A model generated the notes under the pieces. That model searched no databases. It was not told the origin of the DNA and was given only the letters and a program-made list of their open reading frames with translations. Positions 16,513 to 25,139 of a DNA stretch of 64,000 nt are shown here, piece by piece. Made by a program: the position numbers and the translations under genes. The stretch is from Clostridium minihomine (lineage in GTDB: Bacteria; Bacillota; Clostridia; Oscillospirales; Acutalibacteraceae): the NCBI RefSeq assembly GCF_900240385.1, contig NZ_OEQH01000003.1, positions 310,001 through 374,000 on the forward strand, given 5' to 3'. Numbering within the stretch: the first letter of the stretch is position 1; each line of letters begins with the position of its first letter.

Positions 16513-17853
16513 ATGTCTGTGAAGCTTGACGCACAGCATCTGTCCGGTTTCATGAATTCAGGCGAGCTTTTGGCAATCGAACCCCAAGTCAAACAGGCTC
16601 ACGAGCTGCTTCATTCCAAAAGTGGCCCCGGGAGTGAGTTCCTTGGTTGGTTGGATTTGCCCCAGGAGTATGACAAGGATGAATTTTCAAGGATTCAGAA
16701 AGCGGCGGCAAAAATCCGGTCTGACAGCCAGGTTTTTGTGGTCATTGGTATCGGCGGCTCTTATTTGGGTGCGCGCGCCGCTATTGAATTTTTAAAGTCC
16801 CCGTACTATAATTCCATGAAAAAAGATACGCCGGATATTTATTTTGCCGGCAACAGCATCAGTTCCAGTGCTTTGGCGGAGCTTCTTTCTATTTGTGAGG
16901 GGAAAGAGGTTTCCATCAATATGATTTCCAAATCCGGAACCACTACGGAACCGGCCATTGCGTTCCGGGTTTTCCGCGAACTTTTGGAAAAGAAGTATGG
17001 AAAAGAAGGTGCCCGCGAGCGGATTTATTGCACAACCGATCGTGCGCGCGGTACCCTGAAGCAGCTGGCGGACACAGAGGGGTATGAAACCTTTGTGGTT
17101 CCCGACGATGTGGGCGGACGCTATTCTGTGCTGACGGCCGTGGGGCTTTTGCCAATTGCGGTCAGCGGGGCAGACTTAAACCAGCTGATGCAAGGCGCTT
17201 TACAGGCACGTGAGGAATATTGCAATCCTAATTTAAAAGAAAATGATTGTTATCAATACGCAGCCATTCGCAATCTGCTTTACAGGAAGGGCAAAACGAC
17301 CGAAGTGCTGGCCAGTTATGAACCTTCTTTTACCATGATGTGCGAATGGTGGAAGCAGCTTTATGGCGAAAGCGAAGGAAAGGATCAAAAAGGCCTGTTC
17401 CCGGCTTCCGTTATTTTTTCGACCGATTTACATTCTATGGGTCAATATATTCAGGATGGACGGCGGTTTCTATTTGAAACGGTGGTACTGTTCGAGCGTG
17501 TCAAGCAGGAGATCGTTCTGCAAAAAGACCCGCAGGATGTGGACGGCCTGAATTTTTTACAGGGAAAATCCATGGCATATATCAATGAAAAAGCCTTTGA
17601 GGGAACCGTTTTGGCCCATGTGGACGGCGGTGTGCCCAATTTGGTGCTGCGCGTTTCGGATTTTTCTGAAAAATCCTTGGGCCAGCTGATTTATTTCTTT
17701 GAAAAGGCCTGTGCGATTTCCGGCTATCTGCTGGGGGTCAACCCCTTTGATCAGCCCGGTGTGGAAAGCTACAAAAAGAATATGTTCGCCCTGTTGGGCA
17801 AGCCTGGTTATGAGGCCGAAAAAGCGGCTTTGGAAGCAAGGCTCAGGCACTAA
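16513..17853 (+). CDS. pgi: Glucose-6-phosphate isomerase
   Basis: The 446-residue enzyme interconverts glucose 6-phosphate and fructose 6-phosphate. It shows the sugar-isomerase pattern [16 protein letters not shown] (about 80-95), the phosphate-binding [10 protein letters not shown] segment (about 139-148) and a conserved C-terminal [10 protein letters not shown] region. The size matches the short Firmicute form. The ATG follows AGGAGG. It has its own promoter; the next gene begins 70 bp later. Confidence 0.95.
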   Translation: MSVKLDAQHLSGFMNSGELLAIEPQVKQAHELLHSKSGPGSEFLGWLDLPQEYDKDEFSRIQKAAAKIRSDSQVFVVIGIGGSYLGARAAIEFLKSPYYNSMKKDTPDIYFAGNSISSSALAELLSICEGKEVSINMISKSGTTTEPAIAFRVFRELLEKKYGKEGARERIYCTTDRARGTLKQLADTEGYETFVVPDDVGGRYSVLTAVGLLPIAVSGADLNQLMQGALQAREEYCNPNLKENDCYQYAAIRNLLYRKGKTTEVLASYEPSFTMMCEWWKQLYGESEGKDQKGLFPASVIFSTDLHSMGQYIQDGRRFLFETVVLFERVKQEIVLQKDPQDVDGLNFLQGKSMAYINEKAFEGTVLAHVDGGVPNLVLRVSDFSEKSLGQLIYFFEKACAISGYLLGVNPFDQPGVESYKKNMFALLGKPGYEAEKAALEARLRH

Positions 17854-17923
17854 AAGAATCTCTATTTCAGGATTGAAATCCGCATTTTGCGGAAATACTA
17901 AAAATAGCAGGAGGAGTTTTGAT

Positions 17924-18340
17924 ATGGTCACTCTTATTATTGGTAAAAAAGGTTCCGGAAAGACAAAAAAGCTGATTGAAATGGCAAATGCCGCTGTGCA
18001 GAAATCGGATGGCAACGTGGTGGTGATCGAAAAAGGCTTGAAATTGACTTATGACATTTCTCACCGCGCCAGACTGGTTGACATTGATGCTTATGGGGTG
18101 CAGGGGCTGGACGGCCTGTATGGCTTTATCAGCGGAATCTGTGCAGGCAACTATGATGTGACCGACCTGTTTATTGACTCTACTTTGAAAATCATCGGTC
18201 AGGATCCGGCGGTTCTTGCTTCTTTTGTTGAGAAAGCAAACGCTTTATCTGAACTGGCCAATACCAAAATTCTTCTTTCCGTTTCTATGGATAAAAAAGA
18301 ACTGCCTGAGGGCCTGAAGGCTGAGATCGCAGAGATCTAA
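17924..18340 (+). CDS. Small P-loop NTPase of unknown function
   Basis: The start at 17924 (MVTLIIGKKGSGKTKK) follows CAGGAGGAG; the longer open frame upstream runs inside pgi and is rejected. The 138-residue product has a Walker A motif GKKGSGKT (7-14) and a Walker B-like DLFIDS strand in the middle, but little else, so it is a minimal ATP/GTP-binding domain. Similar clostridial proteins are often labelled PilT-like, which the sequence does not support. It ends before a hairpin terminator. Partner and role are unknown. Confidence 0.7.
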   Translation: MVTLIIGKKGSGKTKKLIEMANAAVQKSDGNVVVIEKGLKLTYDISHRARLVDIDAYGVQGLDGLYGFISGICAGNYDVTDLFIDSTLKIIGQDPAVLASFVEKANALSELANTKILLSVSMDKKELPEGLKAEIAEI

Positions 18341-18382
18341 ACCGATTTTTAGTTTTGTTACGTAAGCATTGTTTTCGCTAAG

Positions 18383-18416
18383 GCTGCTGGCAGTGTTCCG
18401 CTGCCGGCAGCGCTTT
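18383..18416 (+). terminator. Terminator after the P-loop gene
   Basis: An 11-bp stem (GCTGCTGGCAG with CTGCCGGCAGC, one G-T) and a 7-base loop are followed by GCTTTTG. The T tract is short. Confidence 0.65.
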
Positions 18417-18447
18417 TGTGCAAAAAGACAGCAAGGAGATCATCTGT

Positions 18448-19191
18448 ATGTCATTTCGAAATCTGCCGGAAACCAAGCGTGAAGAAAGCGGGCTCACTTA
18501 TTTTGTGCGGGAGCCCATCGTGGTAGGCGGCCAGGAGTATCATCGGTGCGCAATTCAAACTCATTTTGTTCAGCGCGGGGAGTCCTATGTGGAACTGGTG
18601 GAAAAATATGTTCTGCCTTTGTACCAGCCCGGGGATATTTTATCCCTGAGCGAAAAAGTTATTTCTATGTGCCAGAACAATGTCGTGGAGAAAAAAGATG
18701 TGAAAGTGGGCTTTTGGGCACGCTTTTTATCCAAATTCGCCTCCTCCAACAATCACGGCATTGCTATGGACGAGCCATACAAGCTTCAGCTTGCCATTAA
18801 TCTGGCGGGGCTTCCCAGAATCCTTTTGGCCTGCTTTTGTTCCGCAGTGACAAAGCTGTTTGGAATACGCGGAGTTTTCTATAAGGTGGCGGGTCACGGC
18901 ATCGATGGAATTGACGGGTTTTACATGGGGTCTTCTTTTGATGTGTACCATGATTTGGCTCTGCTGAATCCCAAAGAGCCGGTTAAGGTTTGCAATGATA
19001 TTAAGGAACAGTTAGGCATCGACTGCCTTTTGGTGGACGCAAATGATTTGAGCGTTGTTCTCTTTGGGAAATCTGATTCTTTAGCCGAAGTTCCGGATGA
19101 GGATTTGATTGCCATGATAAAGGACAACCCTGCCGGTCAATCGGATGAATTGACCCCGCTTATTTTGATAAAAAAAGCAGATTTGTCTTGA
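18448..19191 (+). CDS. CofE-like F420-0:glutamate ligase family protein
   Basis: The start at 18448 (MSFRNLPETK) follows AAGGAGAT. The 247-residue protein resembles the CofE/FbiB ligase domain: an early strand leading to PGDILSLSEKVISM, a long helix, a KVAGHGIDGIDGF glycine-rich loop and an NDIKEQLGIDCLLVDANDLS stretch. True CofE adds glutamate to F420-0, a methanogen and actinobacterial cofactor. No other F420 gene is in view, and most Clostridia lack the cofactor, so the real substrate is likely something else. Family assignment is good; function is open. Confidence 0.75.
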   Translation: MSFRNLPETKREESGLTYFVREPIVVGGQEYHRCAIQTHFVQRGESYVELVEKYVLPLYQPGDILSLSEKVISMCQNNVVEKKDVKVGFWARFLSKFASSNNHGIAMDEPYKLQLAINLAGLPRILLACFCSAVTKLFGIRGVFYKVAGHGIDGIDGFYMGSSFDVYHDLALLNPKEPVKVCNDIKEQLGIDCLLVDANDLSVVLFGKSDSLAEVPDEDLIAMIKDNPAGQSDELTPLILIKKADLS

Positions 19192-19198
19192 ATTCTTG

Positions 19199-19227
19199 TT
19201 GACAAACCAGAAGCAAGTCGATATAAT
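19199..19227 (+). promoter_or_regulatory. Consensus promoter for yceD-rpmF
   Basis: A perfect TTGACA and a perfect TATAAT are separated by 17 bases, 28 bp before the yceD start. This is the best promoter match in the window and fits a highly expressed ribosomal protein transcript. Confidence 0.9.
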
Positions 19228-19254
19228 AGCATATTGTAGTGTCGAGGTAATTTT

Positions 19255-19749
19255 ATGATTCTTGAATTGAAAAAGATCATGTTAAACGACGGGGAAATCT
19301 TGCCGTTTTCGTACGAGATGTCCCTAGCCTCCACCACCATCAACGGCGTTTGTCCGTTTCTATCTCCCGTGGCGGTAACAGGCAATGTTCGGAGTCATGC
19401 GGGCGCTGCAAAGCTGGATGCCGGGGTATCTTTTGATTTTCAAATCCCCTGTGACCGCTGTACTGCGGACCTTAGCACCCATTACGATTTTAAATTTCAT
19501 CATATTCTGGTGTCTTCCCTGAATGATGAAGATAATGATTTGTACATTGTGGTGGAGAATGACCGTCTGGATTTGGATGAGCTTTTGCGGGAGGACATTT
19601 TGCTGGAACTGCCCACCAAGTTTTTATGCAGGCCGGATTGCAAAGGGCTTTGCCCACAGTGCGGTCAAAACTTGAACCAAGGGCTGTGCCAATGTGTTTC
19701 CCGGCAGACTGATCCTCGTTTGGCGGTTCTGAAACAATTGATAGATTAA
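19255..19749 (+). CDS. yceD: YceD/DUF177 family protein
   Basis: The 164-residue protein has the DUF177 layout: an N-terminal beta domain, a CDRC pair (about 67-70), an acidic LDLDELLREDILLELP helix, and a C-terminal cysteine cluster C-x3-C-x3-LC-x2-C-GQNL that could bind zinc. The gene is almost always next to rpmF, and family members are linked to 23S rRNA accumulation and ribosome assembly. rpmF starts 26 bp downstream. Confidence 0.9.
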   Translation: MILELKKIMLNDGEILPFSYEMSLASTTINGVCPFLSPVAVTGNVRSHAGAAKLDAGVSFDFQIPCDRCTADLSTHYDFKFHHILVSSLNDEDNDLYIVVENDRLDLDELLREDILLELPTKFLCRPDCKGLCPQCGQNLNQGLCQCVSRQTDPRLAVLKQLID

Positions 19750-19775
19750 TCTTATGATATAAGGAGGTGCTGACA

Positions 19776-19958
19776 ATGGCGGTACCAAAGAGAAAATTGT
19801 CCAGTGCGAGAAAGAACAAAAGACGTTCCAATGTTTGGAAATTAAGTGCTCCCGCTCTGGCAAGATGTCCGAAGTGTGGGGAGTATAAAACACCTCATAG
19901 AGTCTGCGGAAGTTGTGGTCATTACAACGGCAGAGAAGTTTTGAAAATGGAAGCATGA
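19776..19958 (+). CDS. rpmF: 50S ribosomal protein L32
   Basis: The 60-residue protein starts [13 protein letters not shown], after AAGGAGG, and has the zinc-ribbon C-P-K-C and C-G-S-C pairs of the zinc-binding (C+) form. It is part of the large ribosomal subunit. The ATG at 19776 is preferred to an upstream in-frame start. It ends 17 bp before a strong terminator. Confidence 0.97.
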   Translation: MAVPKRKLSSARKNKRRSNVWKLSAPALARCPKCGEYKTPHRVCGSCGHYNGREVLKMEA

Positions 19959-19974
19959 TTTCTTTTTTATTTTC

Positions 19975-20012
19975 GCAAAAACAGAGAAGGAGAGATCCTT
20001 CTCTGTTTTTGC
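19975..20012 (+). terminator. Intrinsic terminator after rpmF
   Basis: A 16-bp perfect stem with a 6-base loop; the right arm itself contains T5. It lies just past the rpmF stop. Confidence 0.95.
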
Positions 20013-20069
20013 TTCCATGGAATGTTTTTACTTTTTATTTTATGAAATAATATCCGTTATCTTTGTGGC

Positions 20070-20462
20070 AAAAAGTGTGTATCTGACAGCCACCATCCGG
20101 TTGGCGGAACAAACCAGACAGTACGGTGCCTGATGTTTTTCTGAAAGGATTACTTGACGAACTGTCAATTAAATGCCATAATTTAACGTGTAATGCGATA
20201 GTGATCAAGAATGGTTTTTTTGGACACAATAGCACAGTGGCGGGGCTTGTGATTAAAGGAGATATTATCCGTCAGCTGAGGGGCCGGGGTTTAAGCAATG
20301 TGCTGTGAATCCTTGCAGTGATGCTGCGCCGGGAGGGCGATATTTTTTTGATGATATTTCGTTAGAAGAATGAAGTGAAGCGTTGCAGATACCCGTCATT
20401 CCGGTAAAGGATGATGGATACGAGCTGCTCAGCGCAGCGGTAGGAGGAAGTATAATTTGTTA
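20070..20462 (+). pseudogene. Remnant of a DUF512 (radical SAM-associated, NifB/MoaA-like) gene
   Basis: The reading from about 20126 gives FLKGLLDEL, then a CNAIVIKNGFFG and VAGLVIKGDIIRQL run, which matches the C-terminal end of DUF512 proteins (VKNDFFG ... VTGLVTGQDI). It then meets a TGA at 20306-20308, continues in frame as AVMLRREGDIFL, needs a +/-1 shift near 20350 to read DDISLEE, meets another TGA, and goes on as PVIPVKDDGYELLSAAVGG to a TAA that overlaps the der start. The N-terminal radical SAM part (about 300 residues) is absent. In Clostridia an intact DUF512 gene commonly precedes der. Confidence 0.8.
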
Positions 20463-21779
20463 AAACCAATTGTGGCGGTTGTCGGAAGGCCAAATGTGGG
20501 GAAATCCACTTTGTTCAATAAGCTGATAGGACAGCGCCTTTCCATAGTGGAAGATACCCCCGGGGTTACCAGAGATCGAATCTTTGGCGACTGCGAGTGG
20601 GGCAGGCATAAATTTTCTCTTGTGGACACCGGTGGTATTGAACCGGAATCCAAGGATATTATTTTATCTCAAATGCGGGCACAGGCTCAGTTGGCCATTG
20701 ATTCTGCCGATGTGATTATTCTGGTGACGGATTTGCGCACCGGTGTGGTTGCCACAGACGCAGAGATCGCCGCTATGCTGCAAAAAAGCGGCCGGCCTGT
20801 TATTCTGTGTGTAAATAAGTGTGACCAAATTGGTGAGCCCCCGGCAGAATTTTATGAATTTTACAATCTGGGTCTGGGAGATCCGGTGGCAGTTTCTTCT
20901 GTTCACGGACATGGAACCGGAGATTTATTGGATCGTGTGACGGAATATTTCCCGGAAGAAACCGGTGAGGATGACGAGGGGGAAGTGATCCGGGTTGCTA
21001 TTATCGGCAAACCCAATGTGGGCAAATCTTCTTTGATCAATTTTGTGTCGGGAGAAAACCGCAGCATTGTGTCTGACATTGCGGGCACCACACGGGATGC
21101 CATTGATACCAAGATTGAAAACAAAGCGGGATCCTTTATTTTAATCGATACTGCCGGAATTCGCCGCCAGAACAAAGTGGAGGACGCGATTGAGCGTTAC
21201 AGTATTCTGCGTGCAGAAATGGCCATTGAGCGTTCTGACGTCTGTGTTATCATGATTGATGCTACCGTAGGCTTTACCGAGCAGGACTCTAAAGTGGCCG
21301 GCCGTGCCCATGAAGCAGGCAAGGGGTGTGTCATTGCCGTTAATAAATGGGATGCGGTGGAAAAAGACGGTTATACCATGAACGAATACCGCAAACAGCT
21401 GGAGCAGGATTTTTCCTTTATGTCCTATGCGCCGATTCTTTTTATTTCGGCTAAAACAGGGCAAAGGGTAGACCGCTTGTTTGAACTGATTAAACATGTG
21501 GCCAGCATGAATACTTTGCGCATTACCACCGGTGTGCTGAATGATATTTTGGCGCAGGCCACTGCTCGCGTTCAGCCGCCAACCGATAAGGGCAAACGCC
21601 TGAAAATATTCTATATGACCCAGGCTTCTGTGAAGCCGCCAACCTTTGTTTGTTTTGTCAATTCCGCGGAGTTGTTTCATTTTTCATACCAGCGCTATCT
21701 GGAGAATCGAATTAGGGAAACCTTCGGCTTGGAGGGCACCCCGATTCGGATGATTGTCCGGGAGCACGGGGACAAATAA
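20457..21779 (+). CDS. der: GTPase Der (EngA), ribosome assembly
   Basis: The 440-residue protein carries two GTPase domains, with GRPNVGKS (10-17) and GKPNVGKS (184-191), each followed by a DTxG motif (DTGGIEP, DTAGIRR) and N/TKxD (NKCD, NKWD), then a C-terminal KH-like domain. It is essential for 50S subunit maturation. The start is TTG 20457 behind AGGAGGAAG, overlapping the stop of the decayed DUF512 frame, a relic of translational coupling. plsY follows after 15 bp. Confidence 0.95.
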   Translation: MLKPIVAVVGRPNVGKSTLFNKLIGQRLSIVEDTPGVTRDRIFGDCEWGRHKFSLVDTGGIEPESKDIILSQMRAQAQLAIDSADVIILVTDLRTGVVATDAEIAAMLQKSGRPVILCVNKCDQIGEPPAEFYEFYNLGLGDPVAVSSVHGHGTGDLLDRVTEYFPEETGEDDEGEVIRVAIIGKPNVGKSSLINFVSGENRSIVSDIAGTTRDAIDTKIENKAGSFILIDTAGIRRQNKVEDAIERYSILRAEMAIERSDVCVIMIDATVGFTEQDSKVAGRAHEAGKGCVIAVNKWDAVEKDGYTMNEYRKQLEQDFSFMSYAPILFISAKTGQRVDRLFELIKHVASMNTLRITTGVLNDILAQATARVQPPTDKGKRLKIFYMTQASVKPPTFVCFVNSAELFHFSYQRYLENRIRETFGLEGTPIRMIVREHGDK

Positions 21780-21794
21780 GGAGGGGGATCTCAT

Positions 21795-22511
21795 TTGGAG
21801 TATGTACAAAATATGTTCTTAGCGGTATTCCTCACGGTGCTTTCTGCCTATCTGCTTGGCAGCATTAATGCATCCATTATCATCACCCGTCTGTTTGGTC
21901 ATCCTACGGACATTCGTCAGATGGGCAGCGGAAATGCCGGGGCAACCAATGTGCTGCGTTCTGTGGGCAGGCTGCCGGCAGCACTGACCTTTGTATTCGA
22001 CTTTTTAAAATGTGTATTGGCTGTTTTGGCGGGCCGTGCAATTTTCAGTTACTTTTTTCTGGTTCCCTGGGTGCTGCCCCAAGTCATTGAGCAGTCAGGG
22101 GCTTATATCGCCGGGATCGCCTGTATCTTAGGTCATATTTTTCCGGCCTATTTTGGGTTTCGGGGCGGCAAAGGAGTTGTTACCTCCATTGCGATGATTA
22201 TGATCATTGATTGGCGTGTTTCTTTGATTGTTTGGGCAGTATTTATCATTGCGGTGGTTTTTTCGAAGATGATTTCTTTGGGATCGGTGTGTGGGGCTTT
22301 AGTTTATCCTTTTGCCACGTTCGCCATCACTTTTTTCTATGATTACCACTCCAATGCGGCGGTACCAATCTCTTATATTTATGTAGCTACGATTTCGTCC
22401 CTGATTATCGGCAGTATTGTCATTATCAAACATAGGGGCAATATCAAACGGATTCTGAATGGGACAGAAAAGAAAGTCAGTTTTCGAAAACATAACGGAA
22501 ATTCTCAATAA
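21795..22511 (+). CDS. plsY: Glycerol-3-phosphate acyltransferase PlsY
   Basis: The 238-residue membrane protein has about five to six helices and the three PlsY loops: GSINASI, GSGNAGATNVLR (about 43-54), and GHIFPAYFGFRGGKGVVT. It uses acyl phosphate to acylate glycerol 3-phosphate, the first step in phospholipid synthesis. The start is TTG after GGAGGGGGATC. It is paired with der, as in many Firmicutes. It is slightly longer than the usual 200 residues because of a basic C-terminal tail. Confidence 0.93.
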   Translation: MEYVQNMFLAVFLTVLSAYLLGSINASIIITRLFGHPTDIRQMGSGNAGATNVLRSVGRLPAALTFVFDFLKCVLAVLAGRAIFSYFFLVPWVLPQVIEQSGAYIAGIACILGHIFPAYFGFRGGKGVVTSIAMIMIIDWRVSLIVWAVFIIAVVFSKMISLGSVCGALVYPFATFAITFFYDYHSNAAVPISYIYVATISSLIIGSIVIIKHRGNIKRILNGTEKKVSFRKHNGNSQ

Positions 22512-22530
22512 GCTTCAGTTGGGGCTCTAT

Positions 22531-22578
22531 ATAAAACACCCTTTTCCGCACCGATGGATGCGGAAAAGGGTGTTTTAT
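22531..22578. terminator. Strong bidirectional terminator after plsY
   Basis: A 20-bp perfect stem with an 8-base loop; T4 ends the right arm and A4 the left. It separates plsY from the convergent rpmB. Confidence 0.95.
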
Positions 22579-22602
22579 ATCATTTGTAATGATTTAGGGT
22601 AA

Positions 22603-22633
22603 AGAAAAAAGGAACCTGCAAAAAAAGGCTCCT
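22603..22633 (-). terminator. Terminator after rpmB (minus strand)
   Basis: On the minus strand GGAGCC pairs with GGTTCC (one G-T) around a 10-base loop, followed by T6C. It lies 26 bp past the rpmB stop. Confidence 0.65.
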
Positions 22634-22658
22634 CTAGACTTTCCGGTTTTACGTTAAT

Positions 22659-22847
22659 TTAGACCGCACGGGTTACTTTATTGGAACGTAAACAACGGGT
22701 GCAGGCGTGAATACGCTTGGGACTGCCGTTTACCACTGCTTTAACGCGTTTCACATTGGGTTTCCAAGTTCTGTTCGCACGTTTGTGAGAATGAGAAACT
22801 TTTATACCGAAAGCAATATCCTTGCCACAAACCTCACACTTCGCCAT
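22659..22847 (-). CDS. rpmB: 50S ribosomal protein L28
   Basis: The 62-residue protein starts MAKCEVCGKDI and ends with a C-T-R-C pair, so it is the zinc-binding form of L28. The NRTWKPN motif is diagnostic. The ATG follows AAAGGAGGTG. In Bacillus rpmB sits beside spoVM; here it is about 23 kb away, alone and on the opposite strand, between der-plsY and the site-2 protease gene. Confidence 0.97.
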   Translation of the reverse strand: MAKCEVCGKDIAFGIKVSHSHKRANRTWKPNVKRVKAVVNGSPKRIHACTRCLRSNKVTRAV

Positions 22848-23029
22848 GTGTCTGCACCTCCTTTTAAAGGGCTGTTAATAAACTTACGTATGATATTCTA
22901 GCAAATATACAAGCGAAAAGCAAGCTTTTTTTCTTTCATTTCCCCAGGAATTGCAAAAATCAACCAAATCGTGCTCTTTTTCAGAAAATAGAACATACTA
23001 TGGGCATCAGAACACACCGGAACAATCTC

Positions 23030-23058
23030 TTGTCTTTTATTGGAAAACGTATTATAAT
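23030..23058 (+). promoter_or_regulatory. Promoter for the site-2 protease/scpAB operon
   Basis: TTGTCT and a perfect TATAAT with 17 bases spacing lie 70 bp before the first start codon. Confidence 0.65.
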
Positions 23059-23127
23059 GCTAACTAAACATACACTTTTAGACACAGGCTGCGGTTGTTG
23101 CTGAGCCTGATGCGAAAGGCGGTACAA

Positions 23128-23829
23128 ATGCTTTATCAAGTGATACAATCCATTTTTAAAGGCGAAGCAATTGATATGACCAGCGTTATTATGCAGATTT
23201 TGGCTGTATTAGTCATTATTTTCTGTGTTTTGCCGCTTCATGAATTGGCTCATGCCTGGACAGCAAAAAAACTGGGGGATAACACTGCACTGTATCAGGG
23301 CCGTTTGACCATTAACCCCTTGGCAAGCATCGATCCCCTGGGTTCTTTGGCGATTTTATTGTTTGGTTTCGGCTGGGCCAGACCGGTGCCTGTTGAACCC
23401 CGCAATTTTAAAAATCCCAAAAGAGATATGGCCATTACGGCGGCGGCCGGGCCGATTTCCAATGTGTTGGCAGCACTGGTGGGGGCACTTCTGCTGAATT
23501 TATTCTATGTGTTTTCCAGTGGTGTTCCTTATTCGATTGCCATTGGAATTGTGGTGTTTTTTCAGTATTATATTGCAATTAATGTCATGCTGGCAGTTTT
23601 TAACCTGATTCCGCTGCCCCCTTTGGATGGTTCCAGAATTGTGGGAGCCTTCTTGTCAGATCGTGCCTTATACCGGTATTACCAGAATCAAAGAACCATT
23701 ATGATGATTCTGATTTTACTGCTGTTTATGGGTGTTTTAGATGTGCCGCTGAACTTTATGCGTATTGTGGTTCAGTCGGGAGTAGAATGGGTGGCGCTGT
23801 TGCCGTTCCGCCTGTTCGGAATGGCATAA
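23128..23829 (+). CDS. Site-2 protease family zinc metalloprotease (M50)
   Basis: I choose ATG 23128, after an AAAGGCGG site, over the upstream TTG/ATG options; this gives 233 residues. It has about five membrane helices, the HELAH zinc motif (38-42) and a second-site PLPPLDGSR motif. M50 enzymes cut substrates inside the membrane. Group members with this layout are widespread beside scpA in Clostridia, but their substrate is usually unknown. It is distinct from the SpoIVFB-type gene at 53583. scpA starts 3 bp later. Confidence 0.88.
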   Translation: MLYQVIQSIFKGEAIDMTSVIMQILAVLVIIFCVLPLHELAHAWTAKKLGDNTALYQGRLTINPLASIDPLGSLAILLFGFGWARPVPVEPRNFKNPKRDMAITAAAGPISNVLAALVGALLLNLFYVFSSGVPYSIAIGIVVFFQYYIAINVMLAVFNLIPLPPLDGSRIVGAFLSDRALYRYYQNQRTIMMILILLLFMGVLDVPLNFMRIVVQSGVEWVALLPFRLFGMA

Positions 23830-23832
23830 AAT

Positions 23833-24552
23833 ATGGAGAAGCTGTCATATCACCTGCCGGTTTTTGACGGCCCCTTGGATTTGCTGCTGACGTTGATTTC
23901 CAAAAACAAGGTGGAAATTTGTGATATTTCTATCTCAGAACTGTTAGAGCAGTATTTGGAGCAGATGAACCGAATGCAGGAACAAAATATGGAGATTTCC
24001 AGTGAGTTTTTGGAGATGGCCGCGCGTTTAGTTTATTTAAAGACGGTTTCTCTGCTTCCAAGGCACGAGGAAGCAGAGGAGCTTCGCCGGGAACTCACTG
24101 GACAGCTGCTGGAATACCAGCAGTGCAAACAGGCGGCTCAAATGCTGGCCCAGGGTTTTACTTGGGACTCGTTTATTCGTCTGCCGGTCAAGCTGCCTGC
24201 CGATATGATATACAGCCGCACACACAGCCCCAGGGAACTTCTGGCGGCGTATCTGAGCGCGGCGGGACGCGGCAGGCGCTTTTTGCCCCCGCCCGCGGAA
24301 TCTTTTGAAGGAATTGTAACGCGCAAGCCGGTATCTGTGGCTTCTCGAATCATTTTTGTGCTTCGCCGCCTTTGGAATCAAAAGCGGCTTCCTTTTTCTG
24401 ATCTGCTTACGGAAAGCCGACATAAATCTGATATGGTGGCAACTTTTCTAGCAGTTTTGGAATTGGTAAAAAACCGCCGGATTCGTGTGGACGGCGAGGG
24501 CTTGAGTGCGGATGTAACATTGCTGAGTGGCGGTGCTGACAAATGGAAATAA
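23833..24552 (+). CDS. scpA: Segregation and condensation protein A
   Basis: The 239-residue kleisin starts with the typical YHLPVFDGPLDLLLTLI segment, continues with a DISISELLEQYLEQM helix, and ends in a winged helix. With ScpB it bridges the SMC heads for chromosome organisation. The ATG lies 3 bp after the protease stop without a clear ribosome site, so translation is probably coupled. It overlaps scpB by 10 bp. Confidence 0.95.
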   Translation: MEKLSYHLPVFDGPLDLLLTLISKNKVEICDISISELLEQYLEQMNRMQEQNMEISSEFLEMAARLVYLKTVSLLPRHEEAEELRRELTGQLLEYQQCKQAAQMLAQGFTWDSFIRLPVKLPADMIYSRTHSPRELLAAYLSAAGRGRRFLPPPAESFEGIVTRKPVSVASRIIFVLRRLWNQKRLPFSDLLTESRHKSDMVATFLAVLELVKNRRIRVDGEGLSADVTLLSGGADKWK

Positions 24553-25121
24553 AAAAATTACAGGGAGCCATCGAGGCCATTTTGTTTTCCAGCGGGGATG
24601 CGGTTCCTTTGGACAGGATAGCCGAGGCTTTGGAACTGGACAAGCCCACCACAGCCAGGCTGATGAAGAGTGTAATGGACTCCTTTCATCAATCTGTAAA
24701 AGGAATTCGGATTGTGCAGTTGGAAAATCAATATCAAATGTGTACTTTGGATGAATATGGAGAAATCATCCGGCGCACACTGGATTTAAGAAGAAACGCA
24801 CCTCTTTCTCAGGCAGCTATGGAGGTTCTTGCTGTGGTTGCCTACCATCAGCCGGTGACCAAGGCTTTTGTGGAACAGGTGCGCGGGGTAGACAGTTCCG
24901 GCGTAATTGGGAACCTGTGTGAAAAAGGGCTGCTTCAGGAACAGGGGCGTTTGGATTTGCCGGGGCGTCCGCTGCTTTACGGCACCACAGAAAATCTTTT
25001 GCGCTGCTTACAGATTTCTTCTCTAAAAGAATTGCCGCCGCTGCCGCAAAGCAAGCAAGAAGATTTGGATGAAACGACCGAAGAAGCAGGTTTCGCTATA
25101 GAAGCGGCAGAAAATAAATGA
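24543..25121 (+). CDS. scpB: Segregation and condensation protein B
   Basis: The 192-residue protein has the two winged-helix domains of ScpB, with AIEAILFSSGDAVPLDRIAE at the start and the RRNAPLSQAAMEVLAVVAYHQPVTK and VDSSGVIGNLCEKGLL signatures later. It is the second non-SMC subunit of the condensin-like complex. The start lies inside scpA. A short acidic C-terminal tail follows. Confidence 0.95.
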   Translation: MEIKKLQGAIEAILFSSGDAVPLDRIAEALELDKPTTARLMKSVMDSFHQSVKGIRIVQLENQYQMCTLDEYGEIIRRTLDLRRNAPLSQAAMEVLAVVAYHQPVTKAFVEQVRGVDSSGVIGNLCEKGLLQEQGRLDLPGRPLLYGTTENLLRCLQISSLKELPPLPQSKQEDLDETTEEAGFAIEAAENK

Positions 25122-25139
25122 GGATAGGGGGACGCCTTG

